Positions 18,620-27,602 of a stretch of DNA of 61,338 bases are shown here, one piece after another. The number at the start of each line of letters is the position of its first letter. The first letter of the stretch is position 1. The notes under the pieces are model-generated. The model saw nothing but the letters and a program-made list of their open reading frames with translations, was not told the DNA's origin and searched no databases. A program made the translations under genes and the position numbers. The DNA is from an uncultured Muribaculaceae bacterium (lineage in GTDB: Bacteria; Bacteroidota; Bacteroidia; Bacteroidales; Muribaculaceae), in the NCBI GenBank assembly GCA_944321725.1, contig CALUMI010000013.1, positions 1-61,338 on the forward strand, in the 5' to 3' direction.

Positions 18620-18782
18620 ATATAAGGTTATATGGTCATGGGGTTATAAGGTTATGGGGTTATGGGGTTATATGGTTAAAGGGTCATGAGGTTAGCCGCA
18701 GAGCGGCTAACCTGTAAACTCATACCCCCAACCTGATAACCTTATAACCTTATAACCTCATAATCTGCCACATCAGTGGCAT
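18620..18782. repeat. Intergenic mosaic repeat copy 4 (long inverted repeat)
   Basis: A G-rich arm made of GGTTATA/GGTTATGG units (18623-18695) meets a C-rich arm of ATAACC units (18715-18765). The centre is a perfect hairpin, GTTAGCCGC AGA GCGGCTAAC. The whole could fold into a long imperfect stem. The sequence matches the low-complexity modules of the other repeat copies. It contains no gene. Confidence 0.75.
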
Positions 18783-18836
18783 CAATATATGTTTTATAAC
18801 ATAACCGGATGTACTTACTATTCTGCGACAATGCGC

Positions 18837-18844
18837 TATCTTTG
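18837..18844 (+). promoter_or_regulatory. -7 promoter box (TATCTTTG) for DUF4492-cydAB
   Basis: TATCTTTG lies only 6 nt before the ATG at 18851, so the transcript is probably leaderless or nearly so. Confidence 0.65.
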
Positions 18845-18850
18845 TAAATT

Positions 18851-19069
18851 ATGAAAAAGACCATTTTCCACAAAATAGTCGATTTGTATGTCGACGGATT
18901 CCGAAACATGACCATAGGAAAAACCCTGTGGACAATTATATTGATTAAGTTATTCATTATTTTTGCCATACTTAAGCTGTTTTTGTTTCCCGACTTTCTC
19001 AGCTCAAAAAGCAATACGGAAGAAGGAAAAGCAAACTATGTGCGCACAGAATTAATTAACCGTAAGTAA
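18851..19069 (+). CDS. DUF4492 small membrane protein, 72 aa
   Basis: This small protein has an amphipathic N-terminus (VDLYVDGFRNMTIGKTLW) and one transmembrane helix (LIKLFIIFAILKLFLF). It is recognised as DUF4492, a family repeatedly found just upstream of cydA in Bacteroidetes and some epsilon-proteobacteria. By position and size it may be an accessory of cytochrome bd, comparable to CydX, but this is inference. The stop is 12 nt before cydA, so the genes form one operon. Confidence 0.85.
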   Translation: MKKTIFHKIVDLYVDGFRNMTIGKTLWTIILIKLFIIFAILKLFLFPDFLSSKSNTEEGKANYVRTELINRK

Positions 19070-19081
19070 TTAAATAACCAA

Positions 19082-20656
19082 ATGGAAAATCTTGTAACTG
19101 TAGTCGACTGGTCAAGAGCGCAATTCGCTCTTACGGCTATCTATCATTGGCTGTTTGTCCCGCTCACTCTCGGGCTTGGAATAATCATAGCCATAATGGA
19201 AACGATTTATTATCGGACAAAAAACGAAAAATGGCTTGCCACAACAAAATTCTGGATGACGCTTTTCGGCGTGAATTTCGCCATAGGTGTCGCCACAGGC
19301 ATTATTCTTGAATTTGAGTTCGGAACGAACTGGTCGAACTACAGCTGGTTTGTGGGCGACATCTTCGGCGCTCCTCTCGCGATAGAAGGAATACTTGCTT
19401 TCTTTATGGAATCAACATTCATTGCCGTAATGTTTTTCGGTTGGAAAAAAGTCGGGCCGAAGTTCCATCTCGCGTCAACTTGGCTCACCGCAATAGGCGC
19501 AAGCATTTCCGCGTTGTGGATACTCGTGGCCAACGCATGGATGCAAAATCCTGTCGGAATGGAGTTCAATCCTGACACAATGCGCAACGAGATGGTTGAC
19601 TTTTGGGCAATAGTCACATCGCCGATGGCCGTCAACAAATTCTTCCATACCGTGCTCAGCGGATGGACACTTGCCGGTGTGTTCGTCATAGGCGTAAGCA
19701 GCTGGATGCTGCTGAGAAAACGCAATGCGAACCATTGCTATCGCAGCATGAAAGTAGGCGGTTGGATAGGCACCATAGGCATTGTGCTCACTTTGGCCAC
19801 AGGCGACGGCTCGGCAGTGGCAGTGGCAGAGCACCAACCCATGAAACTTGCTGCAATGGAAGGCCTTTACGACGGATCGCACGGACAAGAGATAGTGGCA
19901 TTCGGCATCCTCAACCACGACAAGAAAGCAGGCGACAATGCAGAGCCTTACCTGTTCGACATCTCGATACCCTACGGATTGTCGATTCTCGCCACTCACG
20001 ATGCCGACGCGTTTGTGCCGGGCGTCAACGACCTTATCAATGGCATCTCATTCACTCCCGAAGGCGACACGATAAACACCGTAGCTTATGCCGAGCGGAT
20101 AGCGCGCGGAAAAGCGGCGCAACAGTCATTGGAAAAGTATCATGAGGCAAAACAAATTAGCGACACCGCCGCAATGGTCGCACACGCCTCCGAGCTTAAA
20201 GAAAATTTCGACTACTTCGGCTATGGCTATCTCAACTCGCCTGAAGAGGCCGTGCCCAACATACCGCTGACATTCTACACATTCCACGCGATGGTGATAC
20301 TTGGCGGATACCTCCTACTGTTCCTTGTGGCATCCCTGCTCTTGGCCTACAAGCGCGAGCTGTTTGAAAAAGCCCGTTGGTCGACCCTGTTCCAACGCTT
20401 GGCCATCATCACAATTCCGATAGTCTACCTGTGCAGCATCTGCGGCTGGGTTGTGGCTGAAGTCGGGCGGCAACCATGGACAATACAGGACCTCATGCCT
20501 AACTGCGTGGCGATATCCGACATAAGCGCAGGGTACGTGCAAACTACATTCGCGATTTTCGCCGTAATATTCACCGCGCTCCTTGCTGCCGACATCTGCA
20601 TAATCACCAAGCAAATCTCAAAAAAATCAAAAGACAATCTTGACATAGCAAAATAA
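19082..20656 (+). CDS. cydA: Cytochrome bd ubiquinol oxidase subunit I, 524 aa
   Basis: This is the heme-bearing subunit of the bd-type quinol oxidase, which reduces O2 at low tension in the inner membrane. His22 (heme b595/d ligand region) is in AIYHWLFVPLTLG. The quinol loop keeps the Lys/Glu pair in KLAAMEGLYDG, and GRQPW is intact in the C-terminal part. The heme b558 Met is in FYTFHAMVILGG; the position held by Arg in the E. coli enzyme (FR-M) is His here. Length matches the family. It is in an operon with DUF4492 and cydB, where it serves micro-oxic respiration or oxygen scavenging. Confidence 0.96.
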   Translation: MENLVTVVDWSRAQFALTAIYHWLFVPLTLGLGIIIAIMETIYYRTKNEKWLATTKFWMTLFGVNFAIGVATGIILEFEFGTNWSNYSWFVGDIFGAPLAIEGILAFFMESTFIAVMFFGWKKVGPKFHLASTWLTAIGASISALWILVANAWMQNPVGMEFNPDTMRNEMVDFWAIVTSPMAVNKFFHTVLSGWTLAGVFVIGVSSWMLLRKRNANHCYRSMKVGGWIGTIGIVLTLATGDGSAVAVAEHQPMKLAAMEGLYDGSHGQEIVAFGILNHDKKAGDNAEPYLFDISIPYGLSILATHDADAFVPGVNDLINGISFTPEGDTINTVAYAERIARGKAAQQSLEKYHEAKQISDTAAMVAHASELKENFDYFGYGYLNSPEEAVPNIPLTFYTFHAMVILGGYLLLFLVASLLLAYKRELFEKARWSTLFQRLAIITIPIVYLCSICGWVVAEVGRQPWTIQDLMPNCVAISDISAGYVQTTFAIFAVIFTALLAADICIITKQISKKSKDNLDIAK

Positions 20657-20666
20657 CGATACAACT

Positions 20667-21809
20667 ATGATAACCTACGAATTCCTTCAAAACTATTGGT
20701 GGCTGCTTATCTCAATATTGGGAGCCGCGCTTGTGTTTTTGCTTTTCGTGCAAGGAGGGCAAACAATGCTCATATCCACCAAAAATGCGACATACAAATC
20801 AATGATTGTAAACTCTTTAGGACGAAAATGGGAATTGACGTTCACCACGCTCGTCGTATTCGGAGGGGCTTTCTTCGCCTCTTTTCCGCTGTTCTACTCC
20901 ACAAGTTTCGGAGGCGCATATTGGTTGTGGATGATAATTCTCTTCAGCTTCATCGTGCAGGCCATATCCTATAAATACCGCCGAAAAGAAGGCAACATCT
21001 ATGGCACGCGCACCTACGACACCTTGCTGTTCATCAACGGCATCATCGGCCCGGTGCTGCTCGGAGTGGCAGTGGCAATGATGTTTTTCGGTGCGGAATT
21101 TACCGTGTCGAAAGCCAATATTCTCAATCCGCAGTCATCGGCAATATCGCAATGGGGCGAAGGACACGGCATCGAGGCCATCTTCAATTTCAAGAATATG
21201 ATACTCGGCTTCACTGTACTGTTTCTTGCACGTGTGCAGGCAACATTGTACTTTTTCAACAACATCAACGACAAACGTATGCACGAGGAGCTCATGCCGG
21301 GATTCCGCTTGAACTCCATACTGTTCGTCGTGTTCTTCCTCGCATTCGCTGCTCTGCTGCTCACATCGAAAGGCGTTTCCTGTGAAAACGGCACGGCGGA
21401 GTGGACCGACTACAAATACCTGCACAACTTCCTCGATATGTGGTGGGTATTAATTGTGTTCCTGATTGGCACACTATCCGTGCTCTATGCCATCGGACGC
21501 ACCATTTTCACAAAAGGCTTCACAAAAGGAATATGGTATTCCGGCATCGGAACGGCGTTGGTGGTGATGTCGCTGTTTTGGGTGGCAGGCTACAACGACA
21601 CGGCATACTACCCTTCTATGCTCGACGTTGAAAGCTCGCTTACGATACGCAACAGCTCATCAAGCGAATTTACGCTGACAGCGATGAGCATAGTGTCGCT
21701 GCTCGTACCGTTTGTTCTTGCATACATCGTCTACGCATGGTATGCGATGGACCGTGTAAAAATCACTAAAAAAGAAATCGAAGAAACCGCCGCCGAAGAG
21801 AAATACTGA
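20667..21809 (+). CDS. cydB: Cytochrome bd ubiquinol oxidase subunit II, 380 aa
   Basis: This is the second, structural subunit of the bd oxidase, with about eight to nine hydrophobic helices (for example LISILGAALVFLLFVQGGQ near the N-terminus). It begins 10 nt after cydA. Length of 380 aa is normal. The C-terminus ends in charged residues (KKEIEETAAEEKY) on the cytoplasmic side. No cydC/cydD exporter genes follow; the next 450 nt are repeat DNA. Confidence 0.95.
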   Translation: MITYEFLQNYWWLLISILGAALVFLLFVQGGQTMLISTKNATYKSMIVNSLGRKWELTFTTLVVFGGAFFASFPLFYSTSFGGAYWLWMIILFSFIVQAISYKYRRKEGNIYGTRTYDTLLFINGIIGPVLLGVAVAMMFFGAEFTVSKANILNPQSSAISQWGEGHGIEAIFNFKNMILGFTVLFLARVQATLYFFNNINDKRMHEELMPGFRLNSILFVVFFLAFAALLLTSKGVSCENGTAEWTDYKYLHNFLDMWWVLIVFLIGTLSVLYAIGRTIFTKGFTKGIWYSGIGTALVVMSLFWVAGYNDTAYYPSMLDVESSLTIRNSSSSEFTLTAMSIVSLLVPFVLAYIVYAWYAMDRVKITKKEIEETAAEEKY

Positions 21810-21817
21810 CAACACAG

Positions 21818-22170
21818 CCGCCGCGCGGCGGCACTTCAAAAGAACCTGCGGCAAGCGAAGCGCAGCCGTAGGAAGCAGGAGTACGACACCATCATACGGC
21901 AGCATAGCCGTCGCACGACATCACCAACAGCTTCTGCAAGAGAGTGCGACGGCTATGCCACCGATATCGATGATGACCATGTAGCCCCAAGCCGCGCTCC
22001 GCCTCCGGCTCCGCTTGCTCGGGGTTATAGCTGTGCAGCCGCTATGCGGCTAACTCATGACCATATAACCCCATAACCTCATGACCATATAACCTGCCAC
22101 TTCGTAGCACCTCCCCTATTAACTGCGCTTCGCTCCACGAACAGGGGAGGACACTCTGCGCCGTCACACA
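21818..22170. repeat. Intergenic mosaic repeat copy 5
   Basis: This copy starts with a perfect palindrome GCCGCCGCGCGGCGGC (21818-21833) just after cydB. It continues with GCAAGCGAAGCGCAGCC, AGTGCGACGGCTATGCCACC (about 21944), CCCCAAGCCGCGCTCCGCC (about 21984), GCAGCCGCTATGCGGCT (about 22036), ATAACC low-complexity DNA, and the hairpin module at 22111-22150. No gene is visible. Confidence 0.75.
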
Positions 22171-22259
22171 CAGACTCTATTCTTCGATTTCTAAACTCAT
22201 CAACTTCAATTAATGGCCTGAAAAATATTGCTCCACCATTCAACATTATTTTATGACCA

Positions 22260-22883
22260 TTACTTTTTTCTCCAACATACCGCCAATATAGTTACAAGCA
22301 CAAAAAACACGGCGGAAGTTGCCAAAGACAAAAGCGAATTGGTAAAAACTGTTTGCAAAATGAAATCCTGATAATCCAAATATGAGCCATCCATCGGCAT
22401 TCCCCTGTCAATTATAAAACGGAAAGCCAATGTCAACCCACATGTGACAGCCGCAAAAGCCGTGACAGACACCTTAATGACCACATTTGCATACGATGCC
22501 CAAATAAACAACAACATTCCTATAAGATACAAACAAAGCAACGCCTCCCCTACCATATTATTGCCTGCCGGCACAAACGATAAAACAACAGCCGCAACCC
22601 TTTGCAGCAGCAACATCCACAGTCCCGATTTCGACCATCTATTCAGCCTGACATTCGGAGAAAACAGCAACCATAAATATACCGCCACAAAAGCACATCC
22701 CCAAAAAAGAAGACTAAAAACAAACCCGGCATTTTCGCTGCCATATAAACAGCCATTTAATATCGGCAAAAAGAAATCCGTCAAACAACCGGCGAAATTG
22801 ACAAGAAAAAACAAAATCAAACCTGTCCCAAACGCTTTCTTATTCAAAGGCGTTATAACACTCTCTCCAGCACAACTTTGCAT
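22260..22883 (-). CDS. Predicted multi-pass membrane protein, 207 aa, unknown function
   Basis: I do not recognise a family. There are six to seven hydrophobic segments (for example GTGLILFFLVNFAGCLTDFF and LLCLYLIGMLLFIWASYANV), with short charged loops and the C-terminus CWRKK. I place the start at the ATG at 22883 rather than 22940, because a TAnnTTTG box at 22905-22912 lies between them and would leave a short leader. It is monocistronic and divergent from the alcohol dehydrogenase-dnaG pair. Confidence 0.7.
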   Translation of the reverse strand: MQSCAGESVITPLNKKAFGTGLILFFLVNFAGCLTDFFLPILNGCLYGSENAGFVFSLLFWGCAFVAVYLWLLFSPNVRLNRWSKSGLWMLLLQRVAAVVLSFVPAGNNMVGEALLCLYLIGMLLFIWASYANVVIKVSVTAFAAVTCGLTLAFRFIIDRGMPMDGSYLDYQDFILQTVFTNSLLSLATSAVFFVLVTILAVCWRKK

Positions 22884-22904
22884 AGCATAACAATTTAAAT
22901 TTGT

Positions 22905-22912
22905 CAAAATTA
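22905..22912 (-). promoter_or_regulatory. -7 promoter box (TAATTTTG) for the membrane protein
   Basis: The minus strand reads TAATTTTG 22 nt before the ATG at 22883, which decides the start codon. Confidence 0.5.
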
Positions 22913-23002
22913 CATTATTATGGACGGATTTACCCCCCACTATCTTAAACTATGTTAACAAACTCACACATACTACATATTGCGATTTTGTGTGCTTTGT
23001 GG

Positions 23003-23010
23003 TAATTTTG
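23003..23010 (+). promoter_or_regulatory. -7 promoter box (TAATTTTG) for the alcohol dehydrogenase-dnaG pair
   Basis: TAATTTTG lies 22 nt before the ATG at 23032. Confidence 0.55.
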
Positions 23011-23031
23011 TGTCACTAAACGAAACGTGCG

Positions 23032-24207
23032 ATGGTAAACTTTGAATTTCAAAATCCCGCCAAAATCATATTCGGCAAAGGGATGATGTCAAAAGTAGGC
23101 GAAGAAATAAAAAAATACGGTGCCGAAAAGGTGCTTTTGGTTGCCGGTGGAGGTTCGATAAAGCGCAACAGAGTGTATGACACTGTCCGTAAATCGTTGG
23201 ACGAAGCAGGAATCGCCGTATGCGAACTTTGGGGAGTGAAACCCAACCCGCTGCTGTCGAAAGTGCTTGAAGGAGCCGGTATTTGCAAAAAAGAGGGTAT
23301 CGATTTCGTGCTTGCCGTAGGCGGAGGCAGCGTAATCGACACGGCCAAAGGCATAGGAGTGGCGGCCACCAACGAAGGCGACGTGTGGGACTTCTATATG
23401 GGTATACGCAACAAAATAGAGCACTGCCTGCCTATCAGAGTGGTACTCACCATACCGGCAGCCGGCAGCGAAACAAGCTACGCCTCGATAATAACCAATA
23501 GCGACGGCAACTACAAGCGCGGAATCCACGACAACATCATAATTCCGAAATTCGCCATCATCGACCCGGAAACATCATATTCGTTAACGAAATATCAAAT
23601 GGCATGTGGAGCTTCCGACATCCTCGCGCACTTGATGGAACGGTACTTCACCGCCGTTGAGCATGTGGAGCTGACCGACCGGATGATTGAGGGAGCCTGC
23701 ATAACAATCATCAACAATGCGCTGAAAGCCGTAAAAAATCCCACAGACTACGACACAAGAGCCGAAATAATGCTCACATCGACATTCGCACACAACAATA
23801 TGCTCGACTGCGGACGCATAGGCGATTGGGGCAGCCACAACATCGAGCACGAATTGAGCGGTTCGTACAATATAGCCCACGGTGCGGGACTGTCGATAAT
23901 CTTTCCGGCATGGATGAAATATGTATGGAAAACGAATCCGGCGAAATTCGTGCAGTTCGGCCAACGAGTATGGGGAATAAACTCATATCCCTACGACACT
24001 GAATACACCGTAACGCAGATGATACGCCGGTTGGAAGACTGGTATAAACAGTTAGGCCTGCCCACACGCCTCAGCGAAACAGGAATCGACGACTCGCAAT
24101 TCGAGGCAATGGCCGAGAGAGCGTTAGTGAACCGCGAAAACGGACTCGGCAACTTCGTAAAACTGAAAAAACAAGACATAATCGAAATATTCAGACTTGC
24201 ACTGTAA
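23032..24207 (+). CDS. Iron-containing alcohol dehydrogenase (butanol-dehydrogenase type), 391 aa
   Basis: This is a group III, iron-dependent NAD(P)H alcohol or aldehyde reductase, cytosolic. The Rossmann part has VLLVAGGGSIKRN and LAVGGGSVIDTAK. The metal site is Asp and His in ASDILAHLMERY plus later His residues in IEHELSGSYNIAHGAGL. The overall pattern fits the YqdH/BdhA subgroup (391 aa). The physiological substrate is unknown; disposal of short aldehydes is the usual assumption. dnaG follows with no gap. Confidence 0.92.
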   Translation: MVNFEFQNPAKIIFGKGMMSKVGEEIKKYGAEKVLLVAGGGSIKRNRVYDTVRKSLDEAGIAVCELWGVKPNPLLSKVLEGAGICKKEGIDFVLAVGGGSVIDTAKGIGVAATNEGDVWDFYMGIRNKIEHCLPIRVVLTIPAAGSETSYASIITNSDGNYKRGIHDNIIIPKFAIIDPETSYSLTKYQMACGASDILAHLMERYFTAVEHVELTDRMIEGACITIINNALKAVKNPTDYDTRAEIMLTSTFAHNNMLDCGRIGDWGSHNIEHELSGSYNIAHGAGLSIIFPAWMKYVWKTNPAKFVQFGQRVWGINSYPYDTEYTVTQMIRRLEDWYKQLGLPTRLSETGIDDSQFEAMAERALVNRENGLGNFVKLKKQDIIEIFRLAL

Positions 24208-26358
24208 ATGATAGACAGGGAAACAGTCGATAAAATTCTTAATGCTGTCGACATCGTGGATGTCGTGTCCGACTTCGTGCATTTGCGCCGACGCGGCGCG
24301 AATTATATCGGACTGTGCCCGTTCCATAACGAAAAGACGCCGTCGTTCAGCGTCTCGCGCTCAAAAGGCATCTGTAAATGCTTCAGTTGTGGAAAAGGCG
24401 GCAGTGCCGTAAATTTCATCATGGAACACGAGCAGATGTCGTACTACGAGGCTCTCAAATATCTTGCCAAGAAATATCACATAGAAATCAAAGAGCGCGA
24501 GCTGACCGACAAAGAGAAACAGGAACAATCCGAACGCGAGAACATGCTCGTAATCAACGAATTTGCCATGAAGCAATTCGAAGACAACATGTACAACACC
24601 GACGAGGGGCGCAACATCGGGCTGAGCTATTTCTATGAGCGCGGATTTAACGACAGCATAATCAAGAAATTTCATCTCGGTTACTCGATGGACAGCAGCA
24701 CGGCTCTCTACGACGCAATAAAGAAACACGGTTTCAACCCGCATTTCGCCATAGAAACCGGTTTGTGCATCCACAATGAGCGCGGCTATTACGACCGTTT
24801 CAAAGGGCGCGTGATGTTTCCCGTGTTGAACATTGCCGGCAAAGTGATAGCTTTCGGCGGCAGAACTCTGAAAAAAGAAGACCGGGCAAAATACGTAAAC
24901 TCTCCGGAATCCATTATCTATAAAAAGAGCAATGAGCTTTACGGGCTGTACCAAGCCAAACGCGGCATAGTCAACAAAGACAAGTGCTTCCTCGTGGAGG
25001 GATACACCGATGTGCTGTCGATGCATCAGGCGGGGATAGACAATGTGGTGGCTTCATCAGGCACATCGTTGACAGAAGGACAGATACGGATGATACACCG
25101 CTTTACGGACAATATCACCGTGCTCTACGACGGCGACGCGGCCGGAATAAAAGCGTCGCTGCGAGGCATCGACATGCTGCTTGCAGAGGGTCTGAACGTG
25201 AAAGTGCTGCTGCTTCCCGACGGCGACGACCCCGACAGCTTCGCCAAGAAACACAGCGCGACAGAGTTTCAGGATTATATCTCCGCCCACGAAACCGATT
25301 TCATACGCTTCAAAACAACAATCCTGCTTGAAGGATTGGAGGACGACCCCATAAAACGCGCCGCCGCAATAAGCGACATCGTGAAATCCATTTCTGTGAT
25401 ACCGTCGAACATCACACGCGCCGTCTATACAAAAGAGTGCAGCGACAAGTTTGGCATCGAGGAAAAAGTGCTTGTTAGCGAAGTGGCAAAAGCCATCCGC
25501 AAGGCTAAAAGCACAAAAGAGCAGCAAAACAAACCGGAGCCTCAAGAACCAGACAAGGCAGAAAACACTATTTTAAACGCGGCAGTCACAAAAACACCAA
25601 ATACAAAGCAATCGCCGGCAGAAAAAATTCTCCAACCATTTGAGCATGAAGTGGCGCGCTATATAGCAAAATACGGGATGTATGAATTTTGCGACGCATA
25701 CGACAATTCCGGAAACAACAAAACAATGACAGTAATCGAATACATAAACACGGAATTGGAAAACGACAGCATGACATTCTCCTTTCCGGAATTCAAGGCC
25801 ATCTACGACAAAACTCTGTCATTGATTTCCGAATATCATACTGAAAAAGAGAAAAAGGAAGAGGAACTTGCCGACATGAAAAAGCAGTTGGAGGCAGAAG
25901 GCATAGAACATATAAGAAACACAGTCGACAATATCGACGGTATCCAACGGGAAGAAGCCGCATTGTACGACAAAATCGACAAACAGATAGCATCGGAACT
26001 AACTTCATTCCAATCATCGTTCTTGGAGCGCAGACTGTGTTCCGATGAAAACGACATTGTGCGCAACACAGCGATAGAATTAGTGACCGAAAAAGAGCAG
26101 CTTAGCAAAATACATACTAAATTCAGCTCGATAACTCCGGAATCAGAACGGCTCAACGAACTCATCCCGACAGCCATATTGGGTTGGAAAGACGCCATAC
26201 TGACATCCGGCATACGAAAAATACAAGAACAAATGAAAGAGGCGGCAAAAGCAGGCGACCTGCAACGCGTACAGGAACTGCTTGCCACACAAAACAGCCT
26301 CAAATCCCTGCAACAACAATTCGCCAAGCTGCTCGGCGACCGCGTCATCATACCGTAA
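24208..26358 (+). CDS. dnaG: DNA primase, 716 aa
   Basis: This protein makes RNA primers for chromosomal replication. The N-terminal CHC2 zinc ribbon uses Cys37, His40, Cys58 and Cys61 (LCPFHNEKTPSFSV … CKCFSCGKGG). The TOPRIM catalytic core has LVEGYTDVLSMHQAG, LYDGDAAGIKASLRG and LPDGDDPDSF. A long charged region after about residue 430 (KSTKEQQNKPEPQEPDK) leads into the helicase-binding C-terminal domain. Length is slightly above the E. coli protein, as usual in Bacteroidetes. Its ATG directly follows the alcohol dehydrogenase stop, so the two are co-transcribed. Confidence 0.96.
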   Translation: MIDRETVDKILNAVDIVDVVSDFVHLRRRGANYIGLCPFHNEKTPSFSVSRSKGICKCFSCGKGGSAVNFIMEHEQMSYYEALKYLAKKYHIEIKERELTDKEKQEQSERENMLVINEFAMKQFEDNMYNTDEGRNIGLSYFYERGFNDSIIKKFHLGYSMDSSTALYDAIKKHGFNPHFAIETGLCIHNERGYYDRFKGRVMFPVLNIAGKVIAFGGRTLKKEDRAKYVNSPESIIYKKSNELYGLYQAKRGIVNKDKCFLVEGYTDVLSMHQAGIDNVVASSGTSLTEGQIRMIHRFTDNITVLYDGDAAGIKASLRGIDMLLAEGLNVKVLLLPDGDDPDSFAKKHSATEFQDYISAHETDFIRFKTTILLEGLEDDPIKRAAAISDIVKSISVIPSNITRAVYTKECSDKFGIEEKVLVSEVAKAIRKAKSTKEQQNKPEPQEPDKAENTILNAAVTKTPNTKQSPAEKILQPFEHEVARYIAKYGMYEFCDAYDNSGNNKTMTVIEYINTELENDSMTFSFPEFKAIYDKTLSLISEYHTEKEKKEEELADMKKQLEAEGIEHIRNTVDNIDGIQREEAALYDKIDKQIASELTSFQSSFLERRLCSDENDIVRNTAIELVTEKEQLSKIHTKFSSITPESERLNELIPTAILGWKDAILTSGIRKIQEQMKEAAKAGDLQRVQELLATQNSLKSLQQQFAKLLGDRVIIP

Positions 26359-26445
26359 GATCTGCCGCTCCCCCTCATTTCTTGCATAACTATTTTACAC
26401 GCAACATTTTATATCTATTATTTTTTGCTTATCAGGATTAATCCG

Positions 26446-26453
26446 TATCTTTG
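26446..26453 (+). promoter_or_regulatory. Orphan -7 promoter box (TATCTTTG)
   Basis: A good TAnnTTTG match has no ORF start for about 300 nt downstream. It directly precedes the folded segment annotated as a candidate RNA. Confidence 0.55.
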
Positions 26454-26459
26454 TATCGT

Positions 26460-26700
26460 TGCGGATTGCGGATAAAGGTCAGCAGTCCTGCAACATACAT
26501 ATTAGTAAAGGTGTTATTGAAGTTATCTTTTATTCTCAAATTCTCGCAAAATTTGAAACTACAATAAAGATAATTGACGGTAACACCTGCATTGATGTCT
26601 ATATGCGTCGCCGACGAGGCGGCACTATATAGCTGCATTGGTGTGGGGCTGTTGTCTTATTTATTGTAGTGGCAATGCGAGAAGCCAGAGAATAAAATGG
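26460..26700 (+). ncRNA. Candidate structured non-coding RNA
   Basis: Downstream of the orphan promoter lies a long interrupted hairpin at 26510-26587. GGTGTTA pairs with TAACACC, TTATCTTTTATT pairs with AATAAAGATAA, and CAAATT pairs with AATTTG around a small loop. A second hairpin at 26599-26632 has CTATAT/ATATAG closing GTCGCC/GGCGGC, and is flanked by direct copies of CTGCATTGRTGT. No start codon with a usable frame is present before the FRG gene. I do not recognise RNase P, tmRNA or SRP signatures. It could be a small regulatory RNA or a long structured leader of the FRG gene; the ends are guesses. Confidence 0.4.
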
Positions 26701-26782
26701 GACAAGATACAATCTCCACATTTCTATTTTTATCAAAATACAAACGCCCCAAAGGGAGATGAGGGACACAAAATTATTTATA

Positions 26783-27564
26783 ATGGCTTTTAATAGCGTA
26801 ACAACCGTGATTGGCTTCAAAAGATGTGTGAATGCTTGGGAGAAGATACCGAAACCCAAAGAAAATGAAAGCAGATTCCGTATTGCTCTCAAAAATCATT
26901 TGTTCTACAGAGGAGAATCAAAAGAACACGACTCTATTCAACCAAGAATTTTCAGAACTGAATTGCAAAAAGAGAGTCTTCTGTACTAAAAACAGCAAGT
27001 AGCAAATTTCGTGAATATTTCCCGAATTGCGATTCCTCCTTAAATGAATTAATCATAATGCACAACATCGGGATTGACACAAGGCTGCTTGATGTCACAA
27101 CCGACCCATTAGTTGCGTTGTATTTTGCATGTTGCGACAATCCAAACAAAGACGGATATGTTTATTTCGGCGATTTTGATTCATGCGAAAATAATTATGA
27201 GACGGCAATGCTTACAACCGAACAAGTCTTTAACTTCAACTGCAACGAATCCTATGAAGAAAAAATCAACAAAGCCACCGAAAACTACAGAATCAATCGT
27301 GAAAAGTTAACTAAACCATTAATAATAAAAGACTCATCCGCTTCTACTACATTCGCTGCACAAAAAACGGCGTTCCTTATGCCTCCATTATTGCAAGCGG
27401 ATTCAACCAAAATAAAGCAATGCACAGATTATAATTTTCTAAACAATAAAATTTTTACAAGGTGGAATAGAGTAAAAATAAAACATAACAGTAAAACTAA
27501 CATCCTTAAACAACTATCAGAATTAGGGATAACAGAAAATGCATTATTTCCATATAACAAATAA
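26783..27564 (+). pseudogene. FRG-domain protein, frameshifted
   Basis: Two adjacent frames together encode an FRG-domain protein of about 260 aa. The first (26783 to the stop at 26989; an in-frame ATG at 26759 is also possible) has the name-giving HLFYRGESKEHDSIQPRIFR. After an in-frame stop, sequence continuing one base out of register reads KFREYFPNCDSSLNELIIMH and then IGIDTRLLDVTTDPLVALYF, the conserved second half. A single-base indel near 26975-26990 explains the break; no convincing slippery heptamer for programmed frameshifting is present. FRG proteins have no settled function, and some occur in mobile or defence-rich DNA. The AT-rich composition resembles the next three genes rather than dnaG. 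Confidence 0.8.
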
Positions 27565-27602
27565 ACAAATTCAAATCGTAACATTCAAAAACAGACTATA
27601 TT

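Noticed and set aside
26460..26700. RNase P RNA, tmRNA or SRP RNA
   Set aside because: I looked for their hallmark conserved strings and did not find them; the fold is also different.
26438..26892. Two minus-strand ORFs (66 and 97 aa) over the structured segment and FRG start
   Set aside because: They follow the hairpin sequence and the antisense of the FRG gene, with no domain or promoter support.
26960..27000. Programmed -1 frameshift in the FRG gene
   Set aside because: No X-XXY-YYZ slippery heptamer in the right frame and no strong downstream pseudoknot; a simple indel is more likely.
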